46,202 nt of DNA, taken from positions 1 through 46,202 of IMG/VR virus record IMGVR_UViG_3300043409_001391. One strand, given 5' to 3'. The notes under the pieces are model-generated. The model had not been told where the DNA came from. It made no database searches and saw nothing but the letters and a program-made list of their open reading frames with translations. Source of the stretch: a virus. Below, in pieces: positions 16,961 to 23,096 of this stretch. The stretch's first letter is position 1. Each line of letters opens with the position of its first letter. Position numbers and translations under genes: made by a program.

Positions 16961-17189
16961 TATCCATGACGACCAAGAATGGATGGTTCTTGGTCGTCAC
17001 GTAACACGTTCCGCTGTTGCTGAAACAGCAACAGTATACACGGTATAGGCGACCTTCTAACCGGACCTTGTAGTCCGTAGGTATTTTTTTACCATAACCT
17101 GTGACATCCCTACCGCTACCGGGGCGCCCCTCAAAGGCTGACCGGAGGACCTTAGCGTCTGGGTATACTTTGTCTAAGTACGTCACCAT
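16944..17189 (-). CDS. Small conserved-type phage protein, unknown function
   Basis: 81 residues from the ATG at 17189, chosen over an upstream TTG because GCGGGGATAAAC, a ribosome-binding site, lies directly before it. The product contains KKIPTDYKVRLEGRLYRVYC followed by SNSGTCYV, a pattern I recall from small uncharacterised phage proteins. The gene itself contains two perfect inverted repeats on DNA level (GACGACCAAGAA with TTCTTGGTCGTC near 16968-16998, and CTGTTGCTG AAA CAGCAACAG near 17013-17033). Confidence 0.6.
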   Translation of the reverse strand: MVTYLDKVYPDAKVLRSAFEGRPGSGRDVTGYGKKIPTDYKVRLEGRLYRVYCCCFSNSGTCYVTTKNHPFLVVMDTACIP

Positions 17190-17206
17190 GTTTATCCCCG
17201 CTTTCC

Positions 17207-17219
17207 GCCCTCTTAGGGC
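17207..17219 (-). promoter_or_regulatory. Leader hairpin before the 81-residue gene (repeat family, copy 2)
   Basis: GCCCT and AGGGC pair around a 3-base loop. On the minus strand this is followed by GGAAAGCGGGGATAAAC and ATG. It matches the order and spacing seen before the genes at 17562 and 16821. Confidence 0.6.
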
Positions 17220-17250
17220 TATATTAATGTTCAAGTATCGCCGCTAAACG

Positions 17251-17562
17251 TTACGACCAAATTGACTTTAAGAACTGTGCAAGCAGCTCCTCGCAATTGT
17301 CCGCCGTTGCTTCAAGGTCACAGGCCGACATGGCCTTATAGCTGAATTTTACATTACACGGCACATTGCGGTACCCAGTGCATATACATGCACCTGGAAC
17401 TATGTCGCCGACGTCGTACACGTCAAAATTCCAGCCGAGCGTTCCGCTTGAGCAGGCTACCGCGCTACGTTTCTGTAGCATCCCATGCATAGCACAGTAA
17501 TCTACGCCTAGAATTTTCGGGTACCCTCTACGTATTGCCTTTGCTGTCGTTTTATACTTCAT
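17251..17562 (-). CDS. Small conserved-type phage protein, unknown function
   Basis: 103 residues from the ATG at 17562 behind GCGAGGATACG; the longer frame would need a TTG start at 17625 inside the promoter. The sequence has YCAMHGMLQ, then SGTLGWNFDVYDVGD and ACICTGYRNVP. This GWN-DVY ... ICTGYR pattern is one I have seen in uncharacterised phage proteins, with no known role. It is the first gene of the leftward recombinase operon. Confidence 0.6.
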   Translation of the reverse strand: MKYKTTAKAIRRGYPKILGVDYCAMHGMLQKRSAVACSSGTLGWNFDVYDVGDIVPGACICTGYRNVPCNVKFSYKAMSACDLEATADNCEELLAQFLKSIWS

Positions 17563-17578
17563 CGTATCCTCGCTTTCT

Positions 17579-17591
17579 GGCCGTTTAGGCC
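17579..17591 (-). promoter_or_regulatory. Leader hairpin before the 103-residue gene (repeat family, copy 1)
   Basis: GGCC and GGCC (self-complementary) form a short stem around a 5-base loop, followed on the minus strand by AGAAAGCGAGGATACG and ATG. Together with the hairpins at 17207 and 16835 it forms a family of three similar leaders in one operon. Confidence 0.5.
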
Positions 17592-17623
17592 TTGGTTGTC
17601 TTTCAATGTCCTTCCACACCCTC

Positions 17624-17651
17624 AATCTACCTCAACCTGACCCGATGTCAA
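17624..17651 (-). promoter_or_regulatory. Promoter of the leftward recombinase operon with operator-like repeats
   Basis: On the minus strand TTGACA (17651-17646) and TAGATT (17629-17624) are 16 bases apart. The -35 box is part of an imperfect palindrome, GTCAA ... TTGAC, at 17647-17664, and a further GTCAACAA lies about 30 bases away at 17682-17690. Three copies of the same half-site around one promoter suggest a repressor operator. Confidence 0.55.
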
Positions 17652-17885
17652 CAATAATTTTGACAAAATCTAAAAATAAAGAGTCAACAAAGGGCATCTA
17701 GCGTATATATTCCGACACAGACCCTAAAAAAAACCTGCGATCGGGTTAACTCCTTGATGGCATTGGAGATCGAATCAAAGTGCTCGTTTTTTCAACGGGG
17801 TAAGGGGTCGCCCGCCACCGGCGGGAGAGAGAGAAGGAAAAGAAGAAGGGAAGGGGAAGGAGGGCACAATGTGTGGTGTCCGTGT

Positions 17886-17935
17886 GACACTATCTCAATC
17901 GAGCTCGGAGATGGCGCCCGCAGTACGATAGTGTC
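17886..17935. repeat. 9-bp inverted repeat with 32-bp spacer
   Basis: GACACTATC at 17886-17894 and its exact reverse complement GATAGTGTC at 17927-17935 flank 32 bases that contain GAGCTC. It could be an operator pair or a recombination site. It lies in the noncoding region upstream of the recombinase operon. Confidence 0.6.
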
Positions 17936-18260
17936 GTGAAGACAATAAGCAGACTAGGGCAAGCTGGCTGGTCGCGACCAGGCGCGACTTCCCCCGGGCA
18001 ATGGCTTGCCTGGCAAGGGCTTGTGAGGGCTTGCGAGTGGCGCAATGGGGACGCATGGTGCCAAGGTCGGCGCCTGGGCTTGAATCAAGGGCATCGAGAG
18101 GGAGGCGAGAGGGGGCGACCGAGCAAAACTTGAACCACCCCCCCACCCTGGCCCGACCCGGTCCTCGTAGTGTACCCCCCTCTGTCTTGATTCAGTTAGA
18201 TCACCTCAGAGAGATCAAGTTATCAACCATGTGCATAGAGAGTGAGGGTAGGGGGGGTCT

Positions 18261-18430
18261 AAATCTTAGCCAGGGGCTCCGGGGTGGTTGGGGCCGGTTC
18301 TTTCTGGCGTGGGATACTATCAGGGAAGATTGGGGAGGATTGGGGAAGATTGGGGAAGATTGGATGAGGGGAGCAAAATCTTAACCAAGACCCCGGGGTG
18401 GGTGTGGGGGGGTTCTTTTTATGCGGGTGG
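18261..18430 (+). repeat. Two imperfect ~53-bp direct repeats
   Basis: Copy 1 at 18261-18313 and copy 2 at 18376-18430 share AAATCTTA-CCA, then a CCGGGGTGG core, then GGTTCTTT and a GCG-TGGG-like end. A shorter relative (GAGCAAAACTTGAACCA) starts at 18121 and resembles the start of copy 2 (GAGCAAAATCTTAACCA). They bracket the tandem repeat at 18323-18362. Confidence 0.6.
18323..18362 (+). repeat. Four tandem copies of a 10-bp unit
   Basis: The unit GGGAAGATTG is repeated four times without gaps; the second copy has one change (GGGAGGATTG). A period of 10 bases places each copy on nearly the same face of the helix, as in protein-binding iterons. Confidence 0.9.
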
Positions 18431-18461
18431 TTGCGGGTGGTTTCTTAAGGTCCTGGACCGA

Positions 18462-18869
18462 TTATGATAATCCCTGCATTTTCTTACGTAGGTCTGTTAC
18501 GTGTGTTTGGAGCCATTGTCTGGCGGAGAGTTGTCGTTCGGCGCCTAGTGCCTTAAGGAAGGCCATATCAGGGATTGTGAGGTTGATGGTAATGCGTTCT
18601 GATCTGACGAGGGAGCGATCTGCGAATGGTTTTCTTCCGGCGTCGTAGCGGATGCCGCCCCATTCGCGTCTGAGGTGGCGGTAGCGGCCTTTGTGGTCTA
18701 GGCGCCAGCGTTTGGGGTTTCGTCTGGAGATACGTCTGAGGCGATCGACGATGATGATTCTGTCGTAGTCTTCGAGGGTGAAGCCTAGTGGTGAGCCGTC
18801 TAGTGCGAGTCCGCGGAGGGCGCGGCGGCATTGTCTGACGCCCCAGTCTTCGATATCGTTTTCTTCCAT
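18462..18869 (-). CDS. Putative ribbon-helix-helix DNA-binding protein
   Basis: 135 residues from ATG behind AAGGA. The N-terminal 80 residues are very rich in Arg (YDRIIIVDRLRRISRRNPKR). The C-terminal ~45 residues (ERITINLTIPDMAFLKALGA followed by SARQWLQTHV) have one short basic strand and two helices, the layout of an Arc/CopG-type ribbon-helix-helix domain. It has its own strong promoter with a perfect -10 box, so it may be a regulator expressed separately from the replication operon. Function inferred only from the fold pattern. Confidence 0.6.
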   Translation of the reverse strand: MEENDIEDWGVRQCRRALRGLALDGSPLGFTLEDYDRIIIVDRLRRISRRNPKRWRLDHKGRYRHLRREWGGIRYDAGRKPFADRSLVRSERITINLTIPDMAFLKALGAERQLSARQWLQTHVTDLRKKMQGLS

Positions 18870-18928
18870 GCCTAGTCCTTGGTGGTTGAGGGTAGTAGGC
18901 TGAGGCGTTTTGCCACCCTGGGATCGAT

Positions 18929-18957
18929 ATTATAGTAAAGTGGCCTCTGGATACCAA
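18929..18957 (-). promoter_or_regulatory. Strong sigma70-like promoter before the RHH gene
   Basis: On the minus strand TTGGTA (18957-18952) is followed after exactly 17 bases by TATAAT (18934-18929), a perfect -10 box. The start codon at 18869 lies 60 bases downstream. It gives the RHH-like gene its own transcript. Confidence 0.7.
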
Positions 18958-18998
18958 ATTGGAATAAAAACGATTGTAGCGCGGTTTGCACTAGGTGA

Positions 18999-19868
18999 TC
19001 ACCTCTTCCTTGCCTGTTCTAGGTATGCTTCGATGAAGGCGTGCGCTGCTTGGGCAACGATTGAATTGCCGAAACCCCGCAATCGTCCCACGCGGGCGGG
19101 AGCCCCATGAGCCAGCGGGAATGTGCCGGGTTCAACTGGCCTCCACTGTCCATCCCGGCAGAAGAGCCAATCAGCTGCCATCCAGTGGCCGTTAGTCGGG
19201 CCGGGCCTTGCGCCAGCCATGCCGCGTCCGCAGGATTCAGACCGGGATTCATCCCCCGCCGAATCTTCGCTTCTGGGTCTTCGCCCTTCCCATTGTTCGT
19301 GGTATTCGGCGTCGGCCACCCCGCCAGCTTGACCTGCGATCCGAGCCCCGCCGCGTCCTCGTTCGCAGTCGGACTGAGCCACCCAGTATGCCCGGTCACG
19401 GATGTGCGGCGCACCGACCCCCGCAGACGGAAACGGGACACACCCGAAGGCGTAACCCATGGCTTCCAGGTCAGCGTGTACAAGGTCGATCCAAGGCTCT
19501 GTAGCTTTACTCGCAACCTGCTCTCCAAAGATCGCTGCAGGGCGACACTGCTGGATAAGCCATTGCCACGCGGGCCAAAGGTGCCGCTCGTCAGCAAACC
19601 CTGCGCCTTTGCCTGCCGTGCTGAAAGGCTGGCATGGGCAGGATCCGGTCCAGACGGGTTTGTCGTCGGGCCAACCGGCTTGGCGGAGGGCGTAACTCCA
19701 GACGCCGATTCCGGCGAAGAAGTGGCATTGTCTGTATCCCAGAAGGTCATTTGGCGTGACATCTTCAATACTCCTTTCGTCCACATCGCCTGGTGCGATA
19801 TGCCCTTGTTTTACCAACTCCCTGAGCCAAGCGGCTGATCCCCTATCGATTTCGTTATAGTAGTTCAT
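18999..19868 (-). CDS. DNA cytosine-C5 methyltransferase
   Basis: 289 residues. Motifs are in the usual order: FAGIGVWS (I, from residue 51), GSCPCQPFS with catalytic Cys79 (IV), GEQV with Glu116 (VI), RDRAYWVA (VIII) and GFGNSIVAQ near residue 268 (IX/X). The region between about 165 and 250 is the short target-recognition part, so specificity cannot be read. The enzyme would methylate C5 of cytosine in phage DNA and so protect it from host restriction. The ATG overlaps the replication initiator's stop by 4 bases. Most of the gene is also read in another frame by the gene at 19019-19762. Confidence 0.9.
   Translation of the reverse strand: MNYYNEIDRGSAAWLRELVKQGHIAPGDVDERSIEDVTPNDLLGYRQCHFFAGIGVWSYALRQAGWPDDKPVWTGSCPCQPFSTAGKGAGFADERHLWPAWQWLIQQCRPAAIFGEQVASKATEPWIDLVHADLEAMGYAFGCVPFPSAGVGAPHIRDRAYWVAQSDCERGRGGARIAGQAGGVADAEYHEQWEGRRPRSEDSAGDESRSESCGRGMAGARPGPTNGHWMAADWLFCRDGQWRPVEPGTFPLAHGAPARVGRLRGFGNSIVAQAAHAFIEAYLEQARKR
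19019..19762 (-). CDS. Overlapping gene in a second frame of the methyltransferase
   Basis: A 247-residue frame runs inside the methyltransferase gene on the same strand. Its ATG (19762) follows AAAGGAG at the right distance, a stronger ribosome-binding site than chance would give. The product starts MSRQMTFWDTDNATSSPESA and contains SLSARQAKAQGLLTSGTFG, SLESRL, LGSTLYTLTWKPWVTPSG, GWPTPNTT and NPAHSRWLMGLPPAWDDC. I recall this string of motifs from many database proteins found with phage C5 methyltransferases, which suggests that the second frame is conserved; this cannot be checked here. The product is Ser/Thr/Pro/Gly-rich with no known fold or function. Confidence 0.6.
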   Translation of the reverse strand: MSRQMTFWDTDNATSSPESASGVTPSAKPVGPTTNPSGPDPAHASLSARQAKAQGLLTSGTFGPRGNGLSSSVALQRSLESRLRVKLQSLGSTLYTLTWKPWVTPSGVSRFRLRGSVRRTSVTGHTGWLSPTANEDAAGLGSQVKLAGWPTPNTTNNGKGEDPEAKIRRGMNPGLNPADAAWLAQGPARLTATGWQLIGSSAGMDSGGQLNPAHSRWLMGLPPAWDDCGVSAIQSLPKQRTPSSKHT

Positions 19869-20881
19869 TTCTTCCTTGCCGCCTCTTTTGCGAGTCGTGC
19901 CTCATACGCGGCCGCCAAGATTTTGTTTTCTGCCCAAAGGATCTTTTGCTCCTCAAGATAGGCTGCTTCCGTCTCGGGCGTGTCTTTCACCCATTCCTCG
20001 TTGTCGTCGTTGTCGTCGATGTCCAGGATTGAAAGATTTTCGTCCTCGTCGTCGTCGGTGCCGCCGGCGGGTCGGAAGCTGGCGTTGCCGGTGTTTCGTG
20101 CCGTCCAGTTTTTGCGGTCATCGAGGAACCGGTCCTGGTTGTACCAGGTGCTTGCGTGGGGTAGGAACTGAGATTCGGTGGTTTTCACAAGTGCGGACTT
20201 GGCATATGCCTTGGTCGCTTCCAGGACGGATTCTGGGGAGTTCCCGCGGTCGATCGCCTTCTGGATGGCCTTCAGAGCGGCGCCCCTGCCGACTTTCTTC
20301 GGATAGGCGTCGTAGATCTCGAGGGCGATGTCGCTGGCATCGGATTGTCGTTTCTTCTTTTTTGGTGGATCAGGCTTTTCAGGAACCACAACCGCACAAG
20401 ATTCTGTTTCTGTTTCTGTTTCTGTTTCTGTTTCTGCTTCTGCTTCTGCTTCTGCTTCTGTATGTGCTAACACGGTTAACACAGGGCTAACAGGAGTTAA
20501 CACAGGGTTAACAGAAGTCTCTTTTCCTCTTCTTTTCGCCATATATTCTCGCATATATTCGCGTTTCCCATCTTCGTTCTTGAATGATCGATACTTCAGG
20601 TAATTGACGATTAGGTAGCCACGCTCTGCATTAGAAGGCACGACCCGTTTTCCACTATAATCTTTGGAATTTGAATCAGGATCAGGAGATGCGAGGTGAG
20701 ACATTGCATACTTGAATAGGTTCAAGGGAATATTTAGGCGCCGCGCAATGGCAATATCGGTTCCAATAACCGTGCCCTGCTTATCGGCAATGGCGAGGAG
20801 CATCATAAACACATATCTGGTGTTGATGTCTTCCTCCATCAAGGACGATTCGGTAATTCGCTCGAACAATTTTGCATACAT
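19865..20881 (-). CDS. Replication initiator / replisome organiser
   Basis: 338 residues. Residues about 1-115 look like the winged-helix N-terminus of phage replisome organisers (YAKLFERITESSLMEEDINT, then IARRLNIPLNLFKYAMSHL and GYLIVNYLKYRSFKNEDGKR). A low-complexity linker (alternating AE and TE) follows, then a basic KKKKR patch and a C-terminal domain (AYPKKVGRGAALKAIQKAI ... WYNQDRFLDD) shared with the protein at 14921. The acidic tail could contact partners. As in lambda O, repeats that may form the origin lie inside the gene (see 20466-20515). The helicase loader gene lies just upstream. Confidence 0.75.
   Translation of the reverse strand: MYAKLFERITESSLMEEDINTRYVFMMLLAIADKQGTVIGTDIAIARRLNIPLNLFKYAMSHLASPDPDSNSKDYSGKRVVPSNAERGYLIVNYLKYRSFKNEDGKREYMREYMAKRRGKETSVNPVLTPVSPVLTVLAHTEAEAEAEAETETETETETESCAVVVPEKPDPPKKKKRQSDASDIALEIYDAYPKKVGRGAALKAIQKAIDRGNSPESVLEATKAYAKSALVKTTESQFLPHASTWYNQDRFLDDRKNWTARNTGNASFRPAGGTDDDEDENLSILDIDDNDDNEEWVKDTPETEAAYLEEQKILWAENKILAAAYEARLAKEAARKK
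20401..20460. repeat. Hexanucleotide repeat in the initiator gene
   Basis: Runs of TTTCTG and CTTCTG (plus strand) give nine or so tandem hexamers and encode the alternating ETETET / AEAEAE linker. They lie directly next to the TTAACA repeats, so the two together form a repeat-rich, possibly easily melted or slipping segment. Confidence 0.85.
20466..20515. repeat. Candidate origin iterons inside the initiator gene
   Basis: TAACA occurs five times, starting at 20468, 20477, 20488, 20498 and 20509, as part of (G)(T/C)TAACA. Four of the five intervals are 10-11 or close to one helical turn. Lambda-like phages keep origin iterons inside the initiator gene at a similar place between the DNA-binding and C-terminal parts. 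Related GTTAACAA repeats precede the gene. Confidence 0.5.
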
Positions 20882-20918
20882 TATTTCCCCTCCTTGTTAA
20901 GTTAAAAGTGTTAGATCT

Positions 20919-20942
20919 GTTAATAAGTTAACAAGTTAACAA
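20919..20942. promoter_or_regulatory. Three tandem GTTAAYAA repeats upstream of the initiator gene
   Basis: GTTAATAA, GTTAACAA and GTTAACAA follow one another with an 8-base period about 40 bases before the start codon. They share TTAACA with the repeats inside the gene, so the same protein, perhaps the initiator itself, could bind both places and control its own expression. Confidence 0.55.
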
Positions 20943-20957
20943 GTGTTTACGTCTGTG

Positions 20958-21737
20958 TCAATATGGAATATCTTCCTCTGATTCCTTTCCGCTTTGTTCG
21001 CGTCTATCCTTGCCCAGGAACCCGATCCAGGTGAACATCTGGATCCGAGACAGCATGGCTGATCCGTATTTACGTTTCAAATGTAGTCCATCGTCCATCG
21101 ACGAAATTAGGAGCGGGCCTTGGGAGTTGAGCCTTGCATCCACGATCCTGAGGATTAATTCTGACCAACCGGGGCTTGTCGTGGGCGCCGTGATGTCGTC
21201 GATTACGAGGTGGGGCGCGCTGATCAGCGTTTTGAAATAGGCTTCGCGCTGTTCGAGGGGCAGTCCGGACCACGTTTGTTTGAGGTCGATGGCGTTGTGG
21301 ATTTTGACTCGATACCCTTGCTTCGCCAACGAGCGGGCGATGGCGCAGATTGCGTGCGATTTTCCCCGCCCCGGTTTCCCTTTCAAGCCAACGAGCGGCG
21401 TTTTGAACGGCCAGCCCTCAAGCTGCTTCCGAATCACACTCGGAAAATCGGTCAGCGATGCCATAGCGTACTGCGCTGGCACCTCTGCTTCAACGGGACC
21501 TTCCTGTTTCGCAACGTATCGTCCATCGACGATTTGCGTGTAGCACAGATGGCAGACGTGGCGATCCTGTAGATCAGAGGCACCGCTCTCGACGTGACTG
21601 TCCTTCCACGTGCCGCAACTGTAGCATTTGTACCAATGTCCGCGCCAAACCATGCCGTTAGGTTCGGTCCGTTCGGTCAGCGTGCCCGCGCTGGGTGCGC
21701 CGTGGATGTCGTTAAGTATTGCCGCGATTCGGTCCAT
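20958..21737 (-). CDS. DnaC-like helicase loader (AAA+ ATPase)
   Basis: 259 residues. An N-terminal zinc ribbon (C38, C41, C62, C65) is followed by the AAA+ core: Walker A GKPGRGKS at 120-127, Walker B HLVIDDI with D180 and D181, and a sensor-like SSMDDGL segment. DnaC-type proteins load the replicative helicase at an origin marked by the initiator. The initiator gene follows 76 bases downstream on the same strand. No phage helicase gene was found, so it likely loads the host DnaB. The ATG lies behind GGAG, one base after the preceding gene's stop codon. Confidence 0.85.
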   Translation of the reverse strand: MDRIAAILNDIHGAPSAGTLTERTEPNGMVWRGHWYKCYSCGTWKDSHVESGASDLQDRHVCHLCYTQIVDGRYVAKQEGPVEAEVPAQYAMASLTDFPSVIRKQLEGWPFKTPLVGLKGKPGRGKSHAICAIARSLAKQGYRVKIHNAIDLKQTWSGLPLEQREAYFKTLISAPHLVIDDITAPTTSPGWSELILRIVDARLNSQGPLLISSMDDGLHLKRKYGSAMLSRIQMFTWIGFLGKDRREQSGKESEEDIPY

Positions 21738-21738
21738 T

Positions 21739-22062
21739 TTATACTCCGTGCGGTTGATCTGACGAGAACCGGTCTATTACGCTTGAGAACCAATCTACAG
21801 GGAAGGTTTTTCTCGACAAAGATCGGTCTGGCAAGGTGGAGGTATCGGCGCCGGGTATCGCACTATTCGGCCAGACCTGCGTTTCGGTGCGCTCAATGAT
21901 CCGATGCTCGTAAGTCATCGTATGGCCGTGACACTCGTAATTGTCTCTGTCCATCCAATGTTTGGCACGGACGTAGTCGTGCATGTAGTTGTCGGGCTGG
22001 TCTGGATCGTCTAGCCACGGGCCGCCCTTGTACCGCTCTTGAACGATGAAAAGTCTGTTCAT
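21739..22062 (-). CDS. Hypothetical protein
   Basis: 107 residues, beginning MNRLFIVQERYKGGPWLDDP, with several Trp, Tyr and His residues and a less ordered C-terminus. No motif recognised. Its ATG overlaps the previous gene's stop (ATGA) and it ends just before the helicase loader, so it is a member of the replication operon. Confidence 0.6.
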   Translation of the reverse strand: MNRLFIVQERYKGGPWLDDPDQPDNYMHDYVRAKHWMDRDNYECHGHTMTYEHRIIERTETQVWPNSAIPGADTSTLPDRSLSRKTFPVDWFSSVIDRFSSDQPHGV

Positions 22063-22451
22063 TCCTTCACCTCCTCGGTCGGCGCCTTAGGACAGAACCG
22101 CGACACCATCGTCACGACCAGTTCCGGCCCCGCCATCAACTCCGAAGACAGTTCCGCGACCTCGTGAAGGATGGTTCTTTCTACGATCTTTGCCTTTTTA
22201 ATTTCCTCTCTCAACAAACCCTGCCGCCTCACGGCCTCTCTCTTCACGAAAGCGGTGAGGTTGTTGCACAGCGCTGAAGCCTCTTCCATAGTCAATTGGA
22301 TATGGCCCTCTTCCTGCAACTGCTCTCCGATGCTGTTACACACAGTCAAGGGTCCGGACGCGGTAATTTGCAAGCACATCCCGCGTTGGTCTCCGCCCCA
22401 AAAAATTACGACCGTATGGTCTTTCATATTGGTTTTGAGCTCTGTACCCAT
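22059..22451 (-). CDS. Hypothetical protein
   Basis: 130 residues from the ATG at 22451, chosen because AAAGGAG lies 9 bases upstream; the longer frame would use TTG. The first half is beta-rich (MKDHTVVIFWGGDQRGMCLQ), the middle a long helix (FVKREAVRRQGLLREEIKKA). The stop overlaps the next ATG. No function can be assigned. Confidence 0.6.
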   Translation of the reverse strand: MGTELKTNMKDHTVVIFWGGDQRGMCLQITASGPLTVCNSIGEQLQEEGHIQLTMEEASALCNNLTAFVKREAVRRQGLLREEIKKAKIVERTILHEVAELSSELMAGPELVVTMVSRFCPKAPTEEVKE

Positions 22452-22468
22452 CGTCGTTCTCTCCTTTG

Positions 22469-22516
22469 TCAAGTCAGCGCTTCTCGGGTTGCTTTCGGCA
22501 GCGATTCATTCGCCAT
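22469..22516 (-). CDS. 15-residue mini-gene or gene remnant
   Basis: MANESLPKATREALT, with ATG behind AGGAGGTGGAGC and a TGA just before the AAAGGAG of the next gene. The start MANE is the same as that of the 72-residue protein at 22878-23096, and the upstream junction sequence is the same too, so this may be what remains of a deleted gene, or a leader peptide. Confidence 0.4.
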   Translation of the reverse strand: MANESLPKATREALT

Positions 22517-22543
22517 GCTCCACCTCCTCGTTGTTGACGGTTA

Positions 22544-22888
22544 TCATGCCGGCCTCTTGGTGGTCGAGTACGTCACCGCCACGTTCCGCGCAACGTCGTA
22601 TTCGCGTCCGCAGTCCTCGCACTCCCTAGAACCCTCGCTCATCTCCCAACTGTTGCTACACTCGTAGCCGCACCACGGGCACGTCACCTCGTCCGTGTAG
22701 TCGGTATCGCAGTCGACCTCGGCTATCCGCTTTTCCACGCGCTTTTTGTGGCAATCGTCGCAACGCACGCCTCTTGTGCGGGTGCAAAGTCCCTCTCGCG
22801 TTCCGCAGTCGTCGCAGTGGTAGTGCTCTTCGCACCGCCAGACGTATTTCGGGGCTGGTCCCCCGCAAACCTCGCATTTAAATGGCAT
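22544..22888 (-). CDS. Multi-zinc-ribbon protein, paralogue of the 23966 gene
   Basis: 114 residues with about a dozen cysteines in CxxC pairs (CEVCGG, CDDCGT, CDDC, CPWCG, CEDCG) and several His, suggesting three small zinc modules. It is about 74% identical by eye to the protein at 23966-24322, with close similarity at DNA level as well. Such proteins bind nucleic acids or proteins, but nothing shows the target. ATG behind GGGAGGAAGCG. Confidence 0.7.
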   Translation of the reverse strand: MPFKCEVCGGPAPKYVWRCEEHYHCDDCGTREGLCTRTRGVRCDDCHKKRVEKRIAEVDCDTDYTDEVTCPWCGYECSNSWEMSEGSRECEDCGREYDVARNVAVTYSTTKRPA

Positions 22889-23096
22889 TCGCTTCCTCCC
22901 GGTTGACTGTGTGTTCCTTCAATCGCCGCAGTTTGTTCGCCAGTCGAATTGCTTCGGTCGCATGCCCTATGGCCCTGCCCGTTTGGGTCTCGACGCGGTG
23001 CTGGGGGTCGGTGATACGGCGCAGATGGTTGCGAAATCCCTCTATTTGCCTTTCGATTTTTGCCTCCAGCACTCTCACCGATTCCTCATTCGCCAT
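22878..23096 (-). CDS. Small helical protein
   Basis: 72 residues, almost all helical and charged (VRVLEAKIERQIEGFRNHLR, HATEAIRLANKLRRLKEH), likely a coiled-coil dimer. Its ATG (in ATGGCGAATGAG) overlaps the end of the preceding gene and its own end overlaps the next start. Function unknown. Confidence 0.6.
   Translation of the reverse strand: MANEESVRVLEAKIERQIEGFRNHLRRITDPQHRVETQTGRAIGHATEAIRLANKLRRLKEHTVNREEANAI

Larger units (their letters stand above)
17652..18461. other. Noncoding, G-rich repeat region between two leftward operons
   Basis: About 800 bases without a convincing gene: short open frames (17754-17939 and 18001-18384 on the plus strand) are low-complexity and lack good starts. 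The plus strand is rich in G runs, including GGGG-T-GGG-TGT-GGGGGGG at 18395-18412, which could form a G-quadruplex. It holds an inverted repeat, direct repeats and a four-copy tandem repeat listed separately. The composition differs from the flanking genes. It might be an origin, a packaging or recombination site, or untranslated RNA. Confidence 0.6.

Noticed and set aside
17754-17939. 61-codon plus-strand frame
   Set aside because: Arg/Gly/Glu low-complexity stretch without homology pattern or good start.
18001-18384. 127-codon plus-strand frame in the noncoding repeat region
   Set aside because: Low-complexity Gly/Arg/Trp sequence made by tandem repeats; no ribosome-binding site.
19107-19838. 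Long plus-strand open frame (243 codons) antisense to the methyltransferase
   Set aside because: It lies opposite two same-strand frames that both show motifs; it has no ribosome-binding site and its product has no sensible pattern. GC-rich shadow.
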